From positions 1 through 35,608 of the forward strand of contig JAFYCC010000072.1 of the NCBI GenBank assembly GCA_017539885.1: 35,608 nt of DNA, given 5' to 3'. A program made the position numbers and the translations under genes. The notes below the pieces were generated by a model. That model saw only the letters and a program-made list of their open reading frames with translations, ran no database searches and was not told the DNA's origin. Below, one piece after another: positions 8,252 through 14,812 of the stretch; position 1 is the first letter of the stretch; each line of letters begins with the position of its first letter. The stretch is from Oscillospiraceae bacterium (GTDB lineage Bacteria > Bacillota_A > Clostridia > Oscillospirales > Oscillospiraceae).

Positions 8252-9445
8252 TTACTTGCCCAGTTCTTCGATCAGTGCGGGAATGACCTTGAACAGGTCT
8301 CCCACGATGCCGTAGTCCGCGACTTCGAAGATAGGCGCATTCTCATTCTTGTTGATGGCCACGATGTACTTGGAGCCGGACATGCCGGCGAGGTGCTGGA
8401 TAGCGCCTGAAATGCCGCAGGCGATGTACAGATCCGGCTTTACGGTAGTACCGGTCTGACCGACCTGGAAAGAGTGGTCGATCCAGCCGGCGTCCACGCA
8501 GGCGCGTGAGGAACCGACGCTGCCGCCAAGTGCGTCCGCGAGCTGACGGATGACTTCGAAGCCCTCGGGTCCGCCGATGCCGCGGCCGCCGGAAACGATG
8601 ATCTTCGCGTCCGTCAGAGAGGCGACCTCGCCGACCTTCTTGACGATCTCGAGCACCTGCTGGCGGATCTCGCCGTCCTTGACCTTGAACTCCAGCGGGA
8701 TGAGCTCGCCCTTGCGGCCTTCCTGACGGGCAGGCTTCTCCATGACACCGGGGCGCACGGTGGACATCTGCGGGCGGTGACGCGGGCAGATGATGGTAGC
8801 CATAAGGTTGCCGCCGAAGGCCGGACGGGTCTGGCGCAGTTCCTTGGTCTCGGGGTCGATGTCCAGTTTGGTGCAGTCGGCGGTCAGGCCGGTGCCGCAC
8901 TTGACGGCGATGGAAGGCGCCAGGTCGCGGCCGATATGGGTAGCGCCGTAGAGTACGATCTCGGGCTTATACTTCAGGATCGCGCGGTAGATAGCGGTGT
9001 AGTAACCGTCGGTAGTGTAGTTTTTCAGCTCTGGCGCGTTGGCGTAATAGACCTTCTCCGCGCCGTAGGCAAACAGTTCGTCTACAAGATCGTCGCAGCC
9101 GTCGCCGACCAGGACGGCGCAAAGCTCAGTACCGATCGCGTCGGCGAGCTTGCGACCCTCGCCCATGAGCTCGATGGCGACGTTCATAAGCTTGCCCTCG
9201 CGCTGCTCGGCGTAGACCCAGACGCCGTGATACTGGGTAATATCCACGTTCGTCATGCTGGTGCCGGTGCGCTCGATGGCGCCGAAGGGGCACTTGGTCT
9301 CGCAGACGCCGCAGTTTGTGCAGCCCATTCCGGCTTCAGCGACCTTCTTGCCCTCGCTCTCGACGAGGGTAATGGCCTGAAACGGGCATTCCTTTACGCA
9401 AATGCCGCAGGCCTTGCATTTTTCAGCGCTTACATTGATAGCCAT
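8252..9445 (-). CDS. etfA: Electron transfer flavoprotein alpha subunit with N-terminal 2x[4Fe-4S] ferredoxin domain
   Basis: The alpha subunit of the flavoprotein that passes electrons to or from the acyl-CoA dehydrogenase. Residues 1-60 are a bacterial-type ferredoxin with two cluster motifs: Cys10/13/16/20 and Cys42/45/48/52. Then come the EtfA N-terminal domain (about 70-250) and the FAD-binding C-terminal domain, with SGGRGIG near 282 and the [16 protein letters not shown] signature. Plain EtfA has no iron-sulfur part and is about 320 residues, so this 397-residue form is an extended type. CarE of Acetobacterium woodii caffeyl-CoA reductase has the same extension, in a bifurcating complex. 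Ribosome site GGAGG is 10 bases ahead of the ATG; etfB ends 16 bases upstream. Confidence 0.93.
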   Translation of the reverse strand: MAINVSAEKCKACGICVKECPFQAITLVESEGKKVAEAGMGCTNCGVCETKCPFGAIERTGTSMTNVDITQYHGVWVYAEQREGKLMNVAIELMGEGRKLADAIGTELCAVLVGDGCDDLVDELFAYGAEKVYYANAPELKNYTTDGYYTAIYRAILKYKPEIVLYGATHIGRDLAPSIAVKCGTGLTADCTKLDIDPETKELRQTRPAFGGNLMATIICPRHRPQMSTVRPGVMEKPARQEGRKGELIPLEFKVKDGEIRQQVLEIVKKVGEVASLTDAKIIVSGGRGIGGPEGFEVIRQLADALGGSVGSSRACVDAGWIDHSFQVGQTGTTVKPDLYIACGISGAIQHLAGMSGSKYIVAINKNENAPIFEVADYGIVGDLFKVIPALIEELGK

Positions 9446-9460
9446 ATGTCCATACCCTCC

Positions 9461-10258
9461 TTAGATCACGTGCTTTTCGCGAAGGCTTCCCACCAGTTTC
9501 GCGGTCATCTCATGGATGGTGCCAGTGAGCATCTCGCCCTTGCCCTTGGGGTCGGGGGTAAAGCTCTTGTCGACCTTGGTGGGTGAAGCGTTCAGGCCGC
9601 AGTCAGCGGGATCGAGATCGACTTCCTTCTCGCTCCAGATTTTGATCTCTGCCTTCTCGCAGGCATAGATGATGCGGCCCACGGTCATGTAGCGGGGCTC
9701 ATTGAGTTCCTTGACGCAGGTCAGCACGCAGGGCAGGCTGACCTTCACAACCTCATGACCGTCTTCAAGCTGGCGCTCGACGATGGCGTAGCGCTCCTTC
9801 TCGTTCACCTCAACGACTTTCTGAACGTAGCTGACGACCGGGAGGCCGAGACGCATGGCGGTCTGAGGACCGACCTGGGCGGTGTCGCCGTCGATGGCCT
9901 GACGTCCGCAGTAGATGATGTCGTAATCGCCGATCTTCTTGATGCCGGCGGCAATGGCAGTGCTGGTGGCACAGGTGTCCGCACCGCCGAAAGCGCGTCC
10001 GGAGAGGAGGACGGCGTCATCCGCGCCCATGGCGATGCACTCGCGCAGCATGATGAGCGCCTGCGGAGGTCCCATGGAGATGACGGTGACGGTGCTGCCG
10101 GGATACTGATCCTTCAGGGTCAGCGCTCCCTCCAGCGCATTTTTGTCATCGGGGTTCAGGATGGAGGGCACGCCGTCACGGATGAGGGTGTGCTTGATGG
10201 GATCGATCTTGACCTCATTGGTATCGGGTACCTGCTTTGCAGTAACGATGATCTTCAT
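9461..10258 (-). CDS. etfB: Electron transfer flavoprotein beta subunit
   Basis: Beta subunit paired with the EtfA downstream. At 265 residues it has the usual EtfB length and fold, with the N-terminal KQVPDT motif, the NPDDKNALEGAL stretch (35-46) and the CGRQAIDGDTAQVGP segment that lines the FAD/nucleotide site. In bifurcating Etfs this subunit binds NADH and the bifurcating FAD. Whether this one does so is inferred from the extended EtfA and from the co-transcribed dehydrogenase. AAGGAGG precedes the ATG, and the acyl-CoA dehydrogenase stop is 16 bases upstream, so one transcript is likely. Confidence 0.93.
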   Translation of the reverse strand: MKIIVTAKQVPDTNEVKIDPIKHTLIRDGVPSILNPDDKNALEGALTLKDQYPGSTVTVISMGPPQALIMLRECIAMGADDAVLLSGRAFGGADTCATSTAIAAGIKKIGDYDIIYCGRQAIDGDTAQVGPQTAMRLGLPVVSYVQKVVEVNEKERYAIVERQLEDGHEVVKVSLPCVLTCVKELNEPRYMTVGRIIYACEKAEIKIWSEKEVDLDPADCGLNASPTKVDKSFTPDPKGKGEMLTGTIHEMTAKLVGSLREKHVI

Positions 10259-10274
10259 GTTCTCTTGTTCCTCC

Positions 10275-11414
10275 TTACTTCAGCAGAGCGCCGGCGATGA
10301 CCATCTGCTGCACCTGGCTGGTGCCTTCAAAGATGGAATTGATGCGGATATCGCGGTACAGCCGCTCGATGCGGTAGTCCTTGATGTAGCCGTAACCGCC
10401 GTGGATCTGCAGCGCCTTATAAGCGATACGGTTGGCGGCTTCGGAGGCGAAGTACTTCGCCATGGAGCAGTACATGCTCGCCTGACGGTCGCCAGCGTCC
10501 TTCATGATCGCTCCGTTATACAGCAGCTGACGGGAGGCCTCCAGCTCGGTGGCCATGTCGGCGATCATGAACTGGATAGCCTGGAACTTAGCGATTGCCT
10601 TACCGAACTGCTTGCGCTCCTTGGCGTACTTGATCGCCTCATCAAGGCAGGCCTGCGCGATGCCGACGGACTGCGCGGCAACGCCCAGACGGCCGTAGTC
10701 GAGCGTCTTCATCGCGTTGGTGAAGCCTTCGTTCACTTCGCCGAGGCGGGCGGAGTCAGGAACACGGACGTCTTCAAACACGATGTCGCTGGTGGGACAG
10801 CCGATGATGCCCATTTTATTCTCCGGCTTGCCGAAGCTGATGCCGGGAAGATCCATATCCACGATAAAGGTGGTGATGCCCTTGTTGCCCTTCTTGGGAT
10901 CGGTCTTGCAGAAGACGATGGCGAAGTCGGCTATCGGCGCGCCGGTGATGAACGCCTTGCGCCCGTTGATGATCCAGTCGTCTCCATCACGCACAGCGGA
11001 GGTGACTACGCCGCCGGCGTCAGAACCGGCGCCAGGCTCGGTCAGCGCGAAAGCGGGATACTTGCCGTCTCTGGCCACCATGCCAAGATACTTCTGTTTC
11101 TGCTCTTCAGTGCCGGCGAGCAGCAGCGGACCGCTGCCGAGGGAGTTCGCGCCGCTGACATAGATGGACGCGACCGCGCTTACACGGGCGATCTGCTCGA
11201 TGCTGAGAACATAGGCCAGCGTATCGCCGCCCTGTCCACCGTACTCCACAGGTGCTTTGATACCGTAGAATCCGTAATGTGCGAACTTCTGAAGCAGCTC
11301 CTGCGGGAAGTTTCCGGTCTGGTCGATTTCGTCCTGAAGCTCGGAGGGAATCTCCGCCTCGGTAAAGTCTTTTGCGAGCTTTTGAATAAGCTGGTACTTT
11401 TCCGACAACACCAT
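10275..11414 (-). CDS. Acyl-CoA dehydrogenase (short-chain / enoyl-CoA reductase type)
   Basis: A 379-residue FAD enzyme interconverting acyl-CoA and trans-2-enoyl-CoA. It has the three acyl-CoA dehydrogenase parts: helical N-domain, beta middle domain with the FALTEPGAGSDA signature (about 121-132), and helical C-domain with ERKQFGKAI and the HGGYGY motif. The catalytic base is predicted to be Glu363 in NSIFEGTSQVQ, the position used by butyryl-CoA dehydrogenases. First gene of the operon with etfBA and a CoA-transferase. The classic butyrate genes thl, hbd and crt are absent here, so reduction of a specific enoate (crotonate, acrylate or an aryl-acrylate) is as plausible as butyrate formation. 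Confidence 0.9.
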   Translation of the reverse strand: MVLSEKYQLIQKLAKDFTEAEIPSELQDEIDQTGNFPQELLQKFAHYGFYGIKAPVEYGGQGGDTLAYVLSIEQIARVSAVASIYVSGANSLGSGPLLLAGTEEQKQKYLGMVARDGKYPAFALTEPGAGSDAGGVVTSAVRDGDDWIINGRKAFITGAPIADFAIVFCKTDPKKGNKGITTFIVDMDLPGISFGKPENKMGIIGCPTSDIVFEDVRVPDSARLGEVNEGFTNAMKTLDYGRLGVAAQSVGIAQACLDEAIKYAKERKQFGKAIAKFQAIQFMIADMATELEASRQLLYNGAIMKDAGDRQASMYCSMAKYFASEAANRIAYKALQIHGGYGYIKDYRIERLYRDIRINSIFEGTSQVQQMVIAGALLK

Positions 11415-11434
11415 ATCGTCTTGACTCCTTTCTT

Positions 11435-11478
11435 TTTACGCAGACTGCCTGTCTGTTTCGTCTGTATACCTGCGTAAA
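11435..11478. repeat. Long inverted repeat in the leader of the acyl-CoA dehydrogenase operon
   Basis: TTTACGCAG (11435-11443) and CTGCGTAAA (11470-11478) are perfect arms. Between them are further CAGAC and GTCTG half-repeats. The element lies just downstream of the predicted start of transcription, so it can be either an operator or an RNA hairpin in the leader. Confidence 0.6.
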
Positions 11479-11487
11479 GACTGTATA

Positions 11488-11517
11488 ATTTTATCATAGG
11501 GTATATGGGAAATGCAA
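11488..11517 (-). promoter_or_regulatory. Promoter of the acyl-CoA dehydrogenase/Etf/CoA-transferase operon
   Basis: Minus strand: -35 TTGCAT (11512-11517), an 18-base spacer and -10 TAAAAT (11488-11493). It is flanked downstream by the 11435-11478 inverted repeat and upstream by CTGTTC/GAACAG repeats. Confidence 0.5.
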
Positions 11518-11561
11518 CAGGATTTCCCCGGGAAACACCAGTTATATTTTTAACTTTTGTC

Positions 11562-11612
11562 CTGTTCTGTCCATTTCCGAACAGTTGATTCCGGATACAG
11601 TCTCAACTGTTC
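11562..11612. repeat. CTGTTC/GAACAG repeats upstream of the acyl-CoA dehydrogenase promoter
   Basis: GAACAGTTGA (11579-11588) and TCAACTGTTC (11603-11612) form a perfect 10-bp inverted repeat, with a further CTGTTC at 11562-11567. The repeat follows the MaoC stop codon on the minus strand but lacks a T-run, so an operator is as likely as a terminator. Confidence 0.5.
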
Positions 11613-11624
11613 CGATACTGCGCA

Positions 11625-12086
11625 TCAGTCGCGCGCTTTCATCATAAGCACCTGCTCAGACTCCATGACCGTAACGCCGTTCTGGTTGACAAGCCGCAGG
11701 CTCTGTTTCAGGATTCCCTTCCCCGGTTTGGAGGAGTGCCTCGTCTCCGTAGGTGTCACAACGACGTGCACGGTGTCGCCGATGCTCAGCGGCGCCGGAT
11801 ATTTGACCGTACACTCAAGAAAGGCGATCGTTGTCCCTTCATAGATGCCGATCTGATTGCTCAGCCCCGTTGAGATGATGAAGCCAAGTGCGCCATGGGC
11901 AATGCGTTTGCCGAAAGGACCCTGTCGTGCGAACTCCTCGTCCATGTGCAGAGGGTTGAAATCGCCGGATAGTCCGGCAAAGTTCACGACATCCGACTCC
12001 GTGACAGTACGCGCCGGGCTTACGTACTCCCGGCCGATTACGAAGTCCTCCAAGAGCAGGCCTCTCTGCCGGTATTCTTCGCTCAT
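11625..12086 (-). CDS. MaoC-like hot-dog dehydratase, (R)-enoyl-CoA hydratase type
   Basis: A 153-residue single hot-dog domain protein. The family hydrates trans-2-enoyl-CoA to (R)-3-hydroxyacyl-CoA, or the reverse. The hydratase motif region reads DVVNFAGLSGDFNPLHMDEEFA, where the conserved Asp and His of MaoC-type active sites sit, followed by RIAHGALGF. The ATG at 12086 is chosen over one at 12110 because AGGAGG precedes it by 9 bases. It points the same way as the acyl-CoA dehydrogenase operon 210 bases downstream, but a separate promoter and repeats lie between, so co-regulation is possible rather than shown. It may feed or drain the enoyl-CoA used there. Confidence 0.85.
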   Translation of the reverse strand: MSEEYRQRGLLLEDFVIGREYVSPARTVTESDVVNFAGLSGDFNPLHMDEEFARQGPFGKRIAHGALGFIISTGLSNQIGIYEGTTIAFLECTVKYPAPLSIGDTVHVVVTPTETRHSSKPGKGILKQSLRLVNQNGVTVMESEQVLMMKARD

Positions 12087-12134
12087 ATAAAGTATCCTCC
12101 TCGCTGTCATAAAGATCTTCGCTCGATTGTATAT

Positions 12135-12164
12135 ATCGTATCACAGCCTCCCGCCTGTTCGCAA
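12135..12164 (-). promoter_or_regulatory. Possible promoter of the MaoC-like gene
   Basis: Minus strand: TTGCGA (12159-12164), an 18-base spacer and TACGAT (12135-12140). Both hexamers depart from consensus. Confidence 0.4.
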
Positions 12165-12208
12165 GCGCAAAACAGCCGTCCGGCGGACAGTGCAGCGCTT
12201 GACAGCCG

Positions 12209-12217
12209 TGTTATAAT
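12209..12217 (+). promoter_or_regulatory. Extended -10 promoter of smpB
   Basis: TG, one base, then the perfect hexamer TATAAT (12212-12217): an extended -10 site. It puts the start of transcription near 12224, giving a short leader with GGAGGTG at 12233. No good -35 is in register. Confidence 0.55.
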
Positions 12218-12247
12218 CCTTATACGGAACACGGAGGTGACAAGCGC

Positions 12248-12709
12248 ATGCCAAAGGCCAAGGGCGTCAAACAGATTGCGAGCAACCGCAAAGCATTTCA
12301 TGACTATTTCGTTCTGGAACGCTACGAGGCCGGCATTGAGCTTTTCGGCACGGAGGTCAAAAGCATACGTGCCGGTGCCGTGAACCTCAAAGACTCATTC
12401 TGCACGATCAAGAACGGTGAACTGTTTGCGCGCGGTCTGCACATCAGTCCCTATGAGCACGGCAATATTTTCAACCGTGATCCCATGAGGCCAAAGCGTC
12501 TGCTTATGCACAAGCGCGAGATTCAGAAACTTAACGCGCGCGTCATGCAGGATGGCGTTGCCCTGATCCCGCTTTCGCTGTATTTCAAGGACAGCCGGGT
12601 GAAACTGGAGCTTGGCCTCTGCAAAGGCAAAAAGCTTCATGACAAACGTGACGCCGAAGCCGAACGTGATGCTCGGCGCGACATCGAGCGTGCCATGCGC
12701 AACTACTGA
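12248..12709 (+). CDS. smpB: SsrA-binding protein SmpB
   Basis: Binds the tRNA-like part of tmRNA and brings it to stalled ribosomes for trans-translation. The 153-residue protein has normal length. Family landmarks are NRKAFHDYFVLERYEAGIEL, GTEVKSIRAG, the SPYEHGN stretch, and the basic C-terminal tail starting KGKKLHDKRD that enters the mRNA channel. GGAGGTG lies 8 bases ahead of the ATG. Its RNA partner, ssrA, is 670 bases downstream on the same strand, with only the cyclophilin gene between them. Confidence 0.97.
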   Translation: MPKAKGVKQIASNRKAFHDYFVLERYEAGIELFGTEVKSIRAGAVNLKDSFCTIKNGELFARGLHISPYEHGNIFNRDPMRPKRLLMHKREIQKLNARVMQDGVALIPLSLYFKDSRVKLELGLCKGKKLHDKRDAEAERDARRDIERAMRNY

Positions 12710-12731
12710 AAAGAAAGGAAGATCGACCATC

Positions 12732-13250
12732 ATGTCCAATCCCATTGTGACCTTTGAACTGGAAAACGGAGGTGTGATCAAGGCCGAACTCTACCCTGAG
12801 ATTGCGCCCAATACTGTGCGAAACTTTGTCTCTCTCGTGAAACGCGGTTTTTACGACGGGCTGACCTTCCATCGTGTGATTCCCGGCTTTATGATTCAGG
12901 GCGGCTGCCCCAAGGGAAACGGCACCGGCGGTCCCGGCTACAGTATTCGCGGCGAATTCGGTCCCCGCTGTCCGGGCAACACGCTGCGTCATACGCGCGG
13001 CGTCCTGTCCATGGCTCGTGCTCAGGACCCCGACTCCGCCGGCAGTCAGTTCTTCATCATGCACGATGACGCGCCGCATCTGGACGGCAGCTACGCTGCT
13101 TTCGGGTGTGTCACGGAGGGCATGGAGTTTGTAGATCAGATTGCAGGCACGACCACCGATCACTGGGATCGTCCATTTCAAAAGCAGGTGATGAAAAAGG
13201 TCACTGTCGACACCTTTGGCGAGGATTATCCTGAACCTGAAAAGGTGTAA
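12732..13250 (+). CDS. Peptidyl-prolyl cis-trans isomerase, cyclophilin type
   Basis: Speeds cis-trans isomerisation of prolyl bonds during folding. The 172-residue protein has the whole cyclophilin domain and no signal peptide, so it is cytoplasmic. Active-site residues are in FHRVIPGFMIQGG (Arg48, Phe53, Gln56) and in AGSQFFI (Gln106, Phe107). The ATG at 12732 follows a GAAAGGAAG ribosome site; the frame is open into smpB, but only this start gives the family N-terminus. It begins 22 bases after smpB and is probably co-transcribed with it. Confidence 0.93.
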   Translation: MSNPIVTFELENGGVIKAELYPEIAPNTVRNFVSLVKRGFYDGLTFHRVIPGFMIQGGCPKGNGTGGPGYSIRGEFGPRCPGNTLRHTRGVLSMARAQDPDSAGSQFFIMHDDAPHLDGSYAAFGCVTEGMEFVDQIAGTTTDHWDRPFQKQVMKKVTVDTFGEDYPEPEKV

Positions 13251-13378
13251 ACACAGTCTCATCCACCGCTCTCAAATCGGGTCATGAAAATGCTGCCCGG
13301 TTTGTGATGGAAGACGCGCCTTGAATCGTCCGGTTCGCGCATAATGCGGATCTGGGCGGTTCCCGGCGTCTCTGACAT

Positions 13379-13723
13379 GGGGCCGCAACGGTTTCGACGG
13401 GGGTGTGGAGGCTGGAATAGCGGGTGGATGCGCCTGTCATCCTTAAAACGGGCAACTTATAAATTAAAGAACACCAACGACGTTCTTGTTGCTGCTTAAT
13501 TAGCAGCCGTCCGCCCCGGAAGGACCACGAGCCGGGCTCGGGCGTGACTTAGTGGTGAACGTGCGTGCGCTAAGCTTTGCGCGCACCATGAACAATGAAG
13601 CTACCAGGCGCGGCAGTGCGGCGGTTCACGGCCGTGTGAGGGAATGCAAACATCCGTCTGCACCCGGAGAAGTTCCTTCCAAAGCGCTTTCGGACGCGGG
13701 TTCAACTCCCGCCGGCTCCACCA
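13379..13723 (+). ncRNA. ssrA: Transfer-messenger RNA (tmRNA)
   Basis: About 345 bases. The 5' end GGGGCCGCAACGGTTTCGAC and the 3' end GGTTCAACTCCCGCCGGCTC plus encoded CCA are tmRNA hallmarks. The 5' GGGGCCG pairs with the 3' CGGCTCC to make the alanine-type acceptor stem, including the G3-U wobble. The tag frame appears to resume at GCA (13452-13454) and ends NTNDVLVAA before TAA at 13497-13499, backed up by an overlapping TAG. The resume codon is my reading; the last ten codons and the stop are clear. It rescues stalled ribosomes together with SmpB. Confidence 0.95.
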
Positions 13724-13727
13724 AAAG
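13701..13727 (+). repeat. Left copy of an att-like repeat: tmRNA 3' end
   Basis: TTCAACTCCC, four bases, GGCTCCACCAAAAG. A degenerate copy occurs at 14607-14633 (20 of 27 positions match by eye), so the two bracket the Vat-type gene. The 3' ends of ssrA and tRNA genes are common integration sites. Confidence 0.5.
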
Positions 13728-13780
13728 TTCCTTACTCAAACCCCTGCCTAAAAGGCAGCGATTCGGGTAAGGAATTTTTT
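13728..13780 (+). terminator. Rho-independent terminator after ssrA
   Basis: TTCCTTAC (13728-13735) pairs with GTAAGGAA (13767-13774), followed by six Ts. An inner CTGCCT/AGGCAG hairpin sits at 13744-13757. It starts five bases after the CCA end. Confidence 0.85.
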
Positions 13781-13883
13781 ATTGTTGTCTGCAATAGAGT
13801 CGTTTCCCTTAATCCAATAGAAATACCGTGTTGTGCAGGGATGACCAGACGCGGTAAGCAACGCGAAGGGTCTGTCGAACGGT

Positions 13884-13937
13884 CATTCATAACGATTGAT
13901 TTTGTACGAACTACCCCTTATAATAACGTTATGAATG
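13884..13937. promoter_or_regulatory. 11-bp inverted repeat flanking the vat-like promoter
   Basis: CATTCATAACG (13884-13894) and CGTTATGAATG (13927-13937) are perfect inverted arms, 43 bases centre to centre. They sit immediately outside the -35 and the -10. This is the geometry of an operator pair for a dimeric repressor; no regulator gene is seen nearby. Confidence 0.55.
13896..13924 (+). promoter_or_regulatory. Promoter of the Vat-like acetyltransferase gene
   Basis: TTGATT (13896-13901), a 17-base spacer and a perfect TATAAT (13919-13924). It is stronger than most promoters in the window and is enclosed by an 11-bp inverted repeat. Confidence 0.75.
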
Positions 13938-13955
13938 GCGATGGAGGAATGAGAC

Positions 13956-14606
13956 GTGAAAGATGGAATCAAACCGAATCCCAATACGATACATCCCATT
14001 CCGGGCTATGATAAAGAAATCTATATAAAGCCGACTGTTCAGAATCCTAATATCATCGTTGGAAATTTTACTTATATCGCTGATTCAGAATTTGAAAGCC
14101 ATGTTACCCATCATTATGAATGGAACGGCGACAAGTTGATTATCGGCAAGTTCTGTCAGATCGCGGCCGGCGTTGAGTTTGTCATGAACGGCGCGAACCA
14201 TCAGATGAATGCCGTATCAACTTTCCCGTTCTATACGCTGGAAGGCTGGGATATGAAACCGCCGTCAGCTTCCGACATGCCGCTCAAAGGTGACACAATC
14301 GTCGGCAACGATGTGTGGATCGGGCAGAATTCTGTCATCTTGCCTGGTGTTCACATAGGTGACGGCGCGATTATCGGTGCAAACAGTATTGTTGGAAGCG
14401 ACGTATCACCATATACGATCGTTGCAGGAAATCCCGCCACACAAATCCGCAAAAGATTTGATGATGAGTTGATTCAGCTTATGCTGGATTTCAAGTGGTG
14501 GGATAAGAGCGTTGAGGAAATCAATCAGCTGATTCCGCTTCTCACTTGCGGCAACCTTGAAAAAGTGAAGGCCGAGATTTCAGAACGATTACATATAAAA
14601 GTTTGA
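13956..14606 (+). CDS. Vat/CatB-family xenobiotic O-acetyltransferase
   Basis: A 216-residue left-handed beta-helix (hexapeptide repeat) acetyltransferase. It closely resembles the Vat streptogramin A acetyltransferases, which use acetyl-CoA to modify the drug. Shared features are the N-terminal PNPNTIHPIPG, the KLIIGKFCQIAAGVEFVMNGANH stretch with the presumed catalytic His82, GDTIVGNDVWIG repeats, and WWDKSVEEIN at the end. Start is GTG at 13956, eight bases after GGAGG. Base composition is visibly more AT-rich than the neighbours, and it sits between tmRNA and an att-like repeat that begins directly after its stop, so it is probably acquired. Streptogramin resistance itself is not shown; many Vat/CatB relatives have unknown substrates. 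Confidence 0.9.
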   Translation: MKDGIKPNPNTIHPIPGYDKEIYIKPTVQNPNIIVGNFTYIADSEFESHVTHHYEWNGDKLIIGKFCQIAAGVEFVMNGANHQMNAVSTFPFYTLEGWDMKPPSASDMPLKGDTIVGNDVWIGQNSVILPGVHIGDGAIIGANSIVGSDVSPYTIVAGNPATQIRKRFDDELIQLMLDFKWWDKSVEEINQLIPLLTCGNLEKVKAEISERLHIKV

Positions 14607-14633
14607 TTCAAGTCCCAATAGGTCCACCAAAAA
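14607..14633 (+). repeat. Right copy of the att-like repeat: tRNA/tmRNA 3'-end remnant
   Basis: TTCAAGTCCC, four bases, GGTCCACCAAAAA: a T-loop and CCA-end pattern with no tRNA or tmRNA body before it. It begins on the base after the vat-like stop codon and resembles 13701-13727. Confidence 0.5.
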
Positions 14634-14635
14634 GG

Positions 14636-14690
14636 AAGAGTATGCCAACGCCCATCGTCTGGATGGATGTTTGCATACTCTTTTCTTCAC
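14636..14690 (+). terminator. Terminator after the vat-like gene
   Basis: AAGAGTATGC (14636-14645) and GCATACTCTT (14673-14682) form a perfect 10-bp stem followed by TTTTCTTC. Confidence 0.8.
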
Positions 14691-14748
14691 TCCCCAAAAG
14701 TGTGCAGTCAGAGAAAAAGATAATTGTATCCTTCTGCCCCGCATAGAA

Positions 14749-14803
14749 ACAGCCTCAGTGGCATAATGCCGATTCGGACGGCACACGTATGCACTAAGGC
14801 TGT
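14749..14803 (-). terminator. Terminator of the lipase-like gene
   Basis: Minus strand: ACAGCCTTAGTG pairs with CACTGAGGCTGT (plus-strand arms 14792-14803 and 14749-14760, one wobble), with an inner GCCG/CGGC stem, followed by TTTC. It lies 10 bases past the stop codon. Confidence 0.7.
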
Positions 14804-14812
14804 GACTCTGAT

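Noticed and set aside
6541..8286. 581-residue open frame on the plus strand
   Set aside because: It is antisense to the CoA-transferase, whose catalytic motif and ribosome site are clear. Long antisense frames are common in this GC-rich DNA, and its translation has no recognisable domain.
12199..12217. TTGACA followed by TATAAT upstream of smpB
   Set aside because: The spacer is only 7 bases, so the hexamers cannot act together. The extended -10 reading is kept instead.
13781..14690. Integrase or transposase associated with the vat-like cassette
   Set aside because: No such coding region or terminal inverted repeats were found; only the att-like repeat supports insertion.
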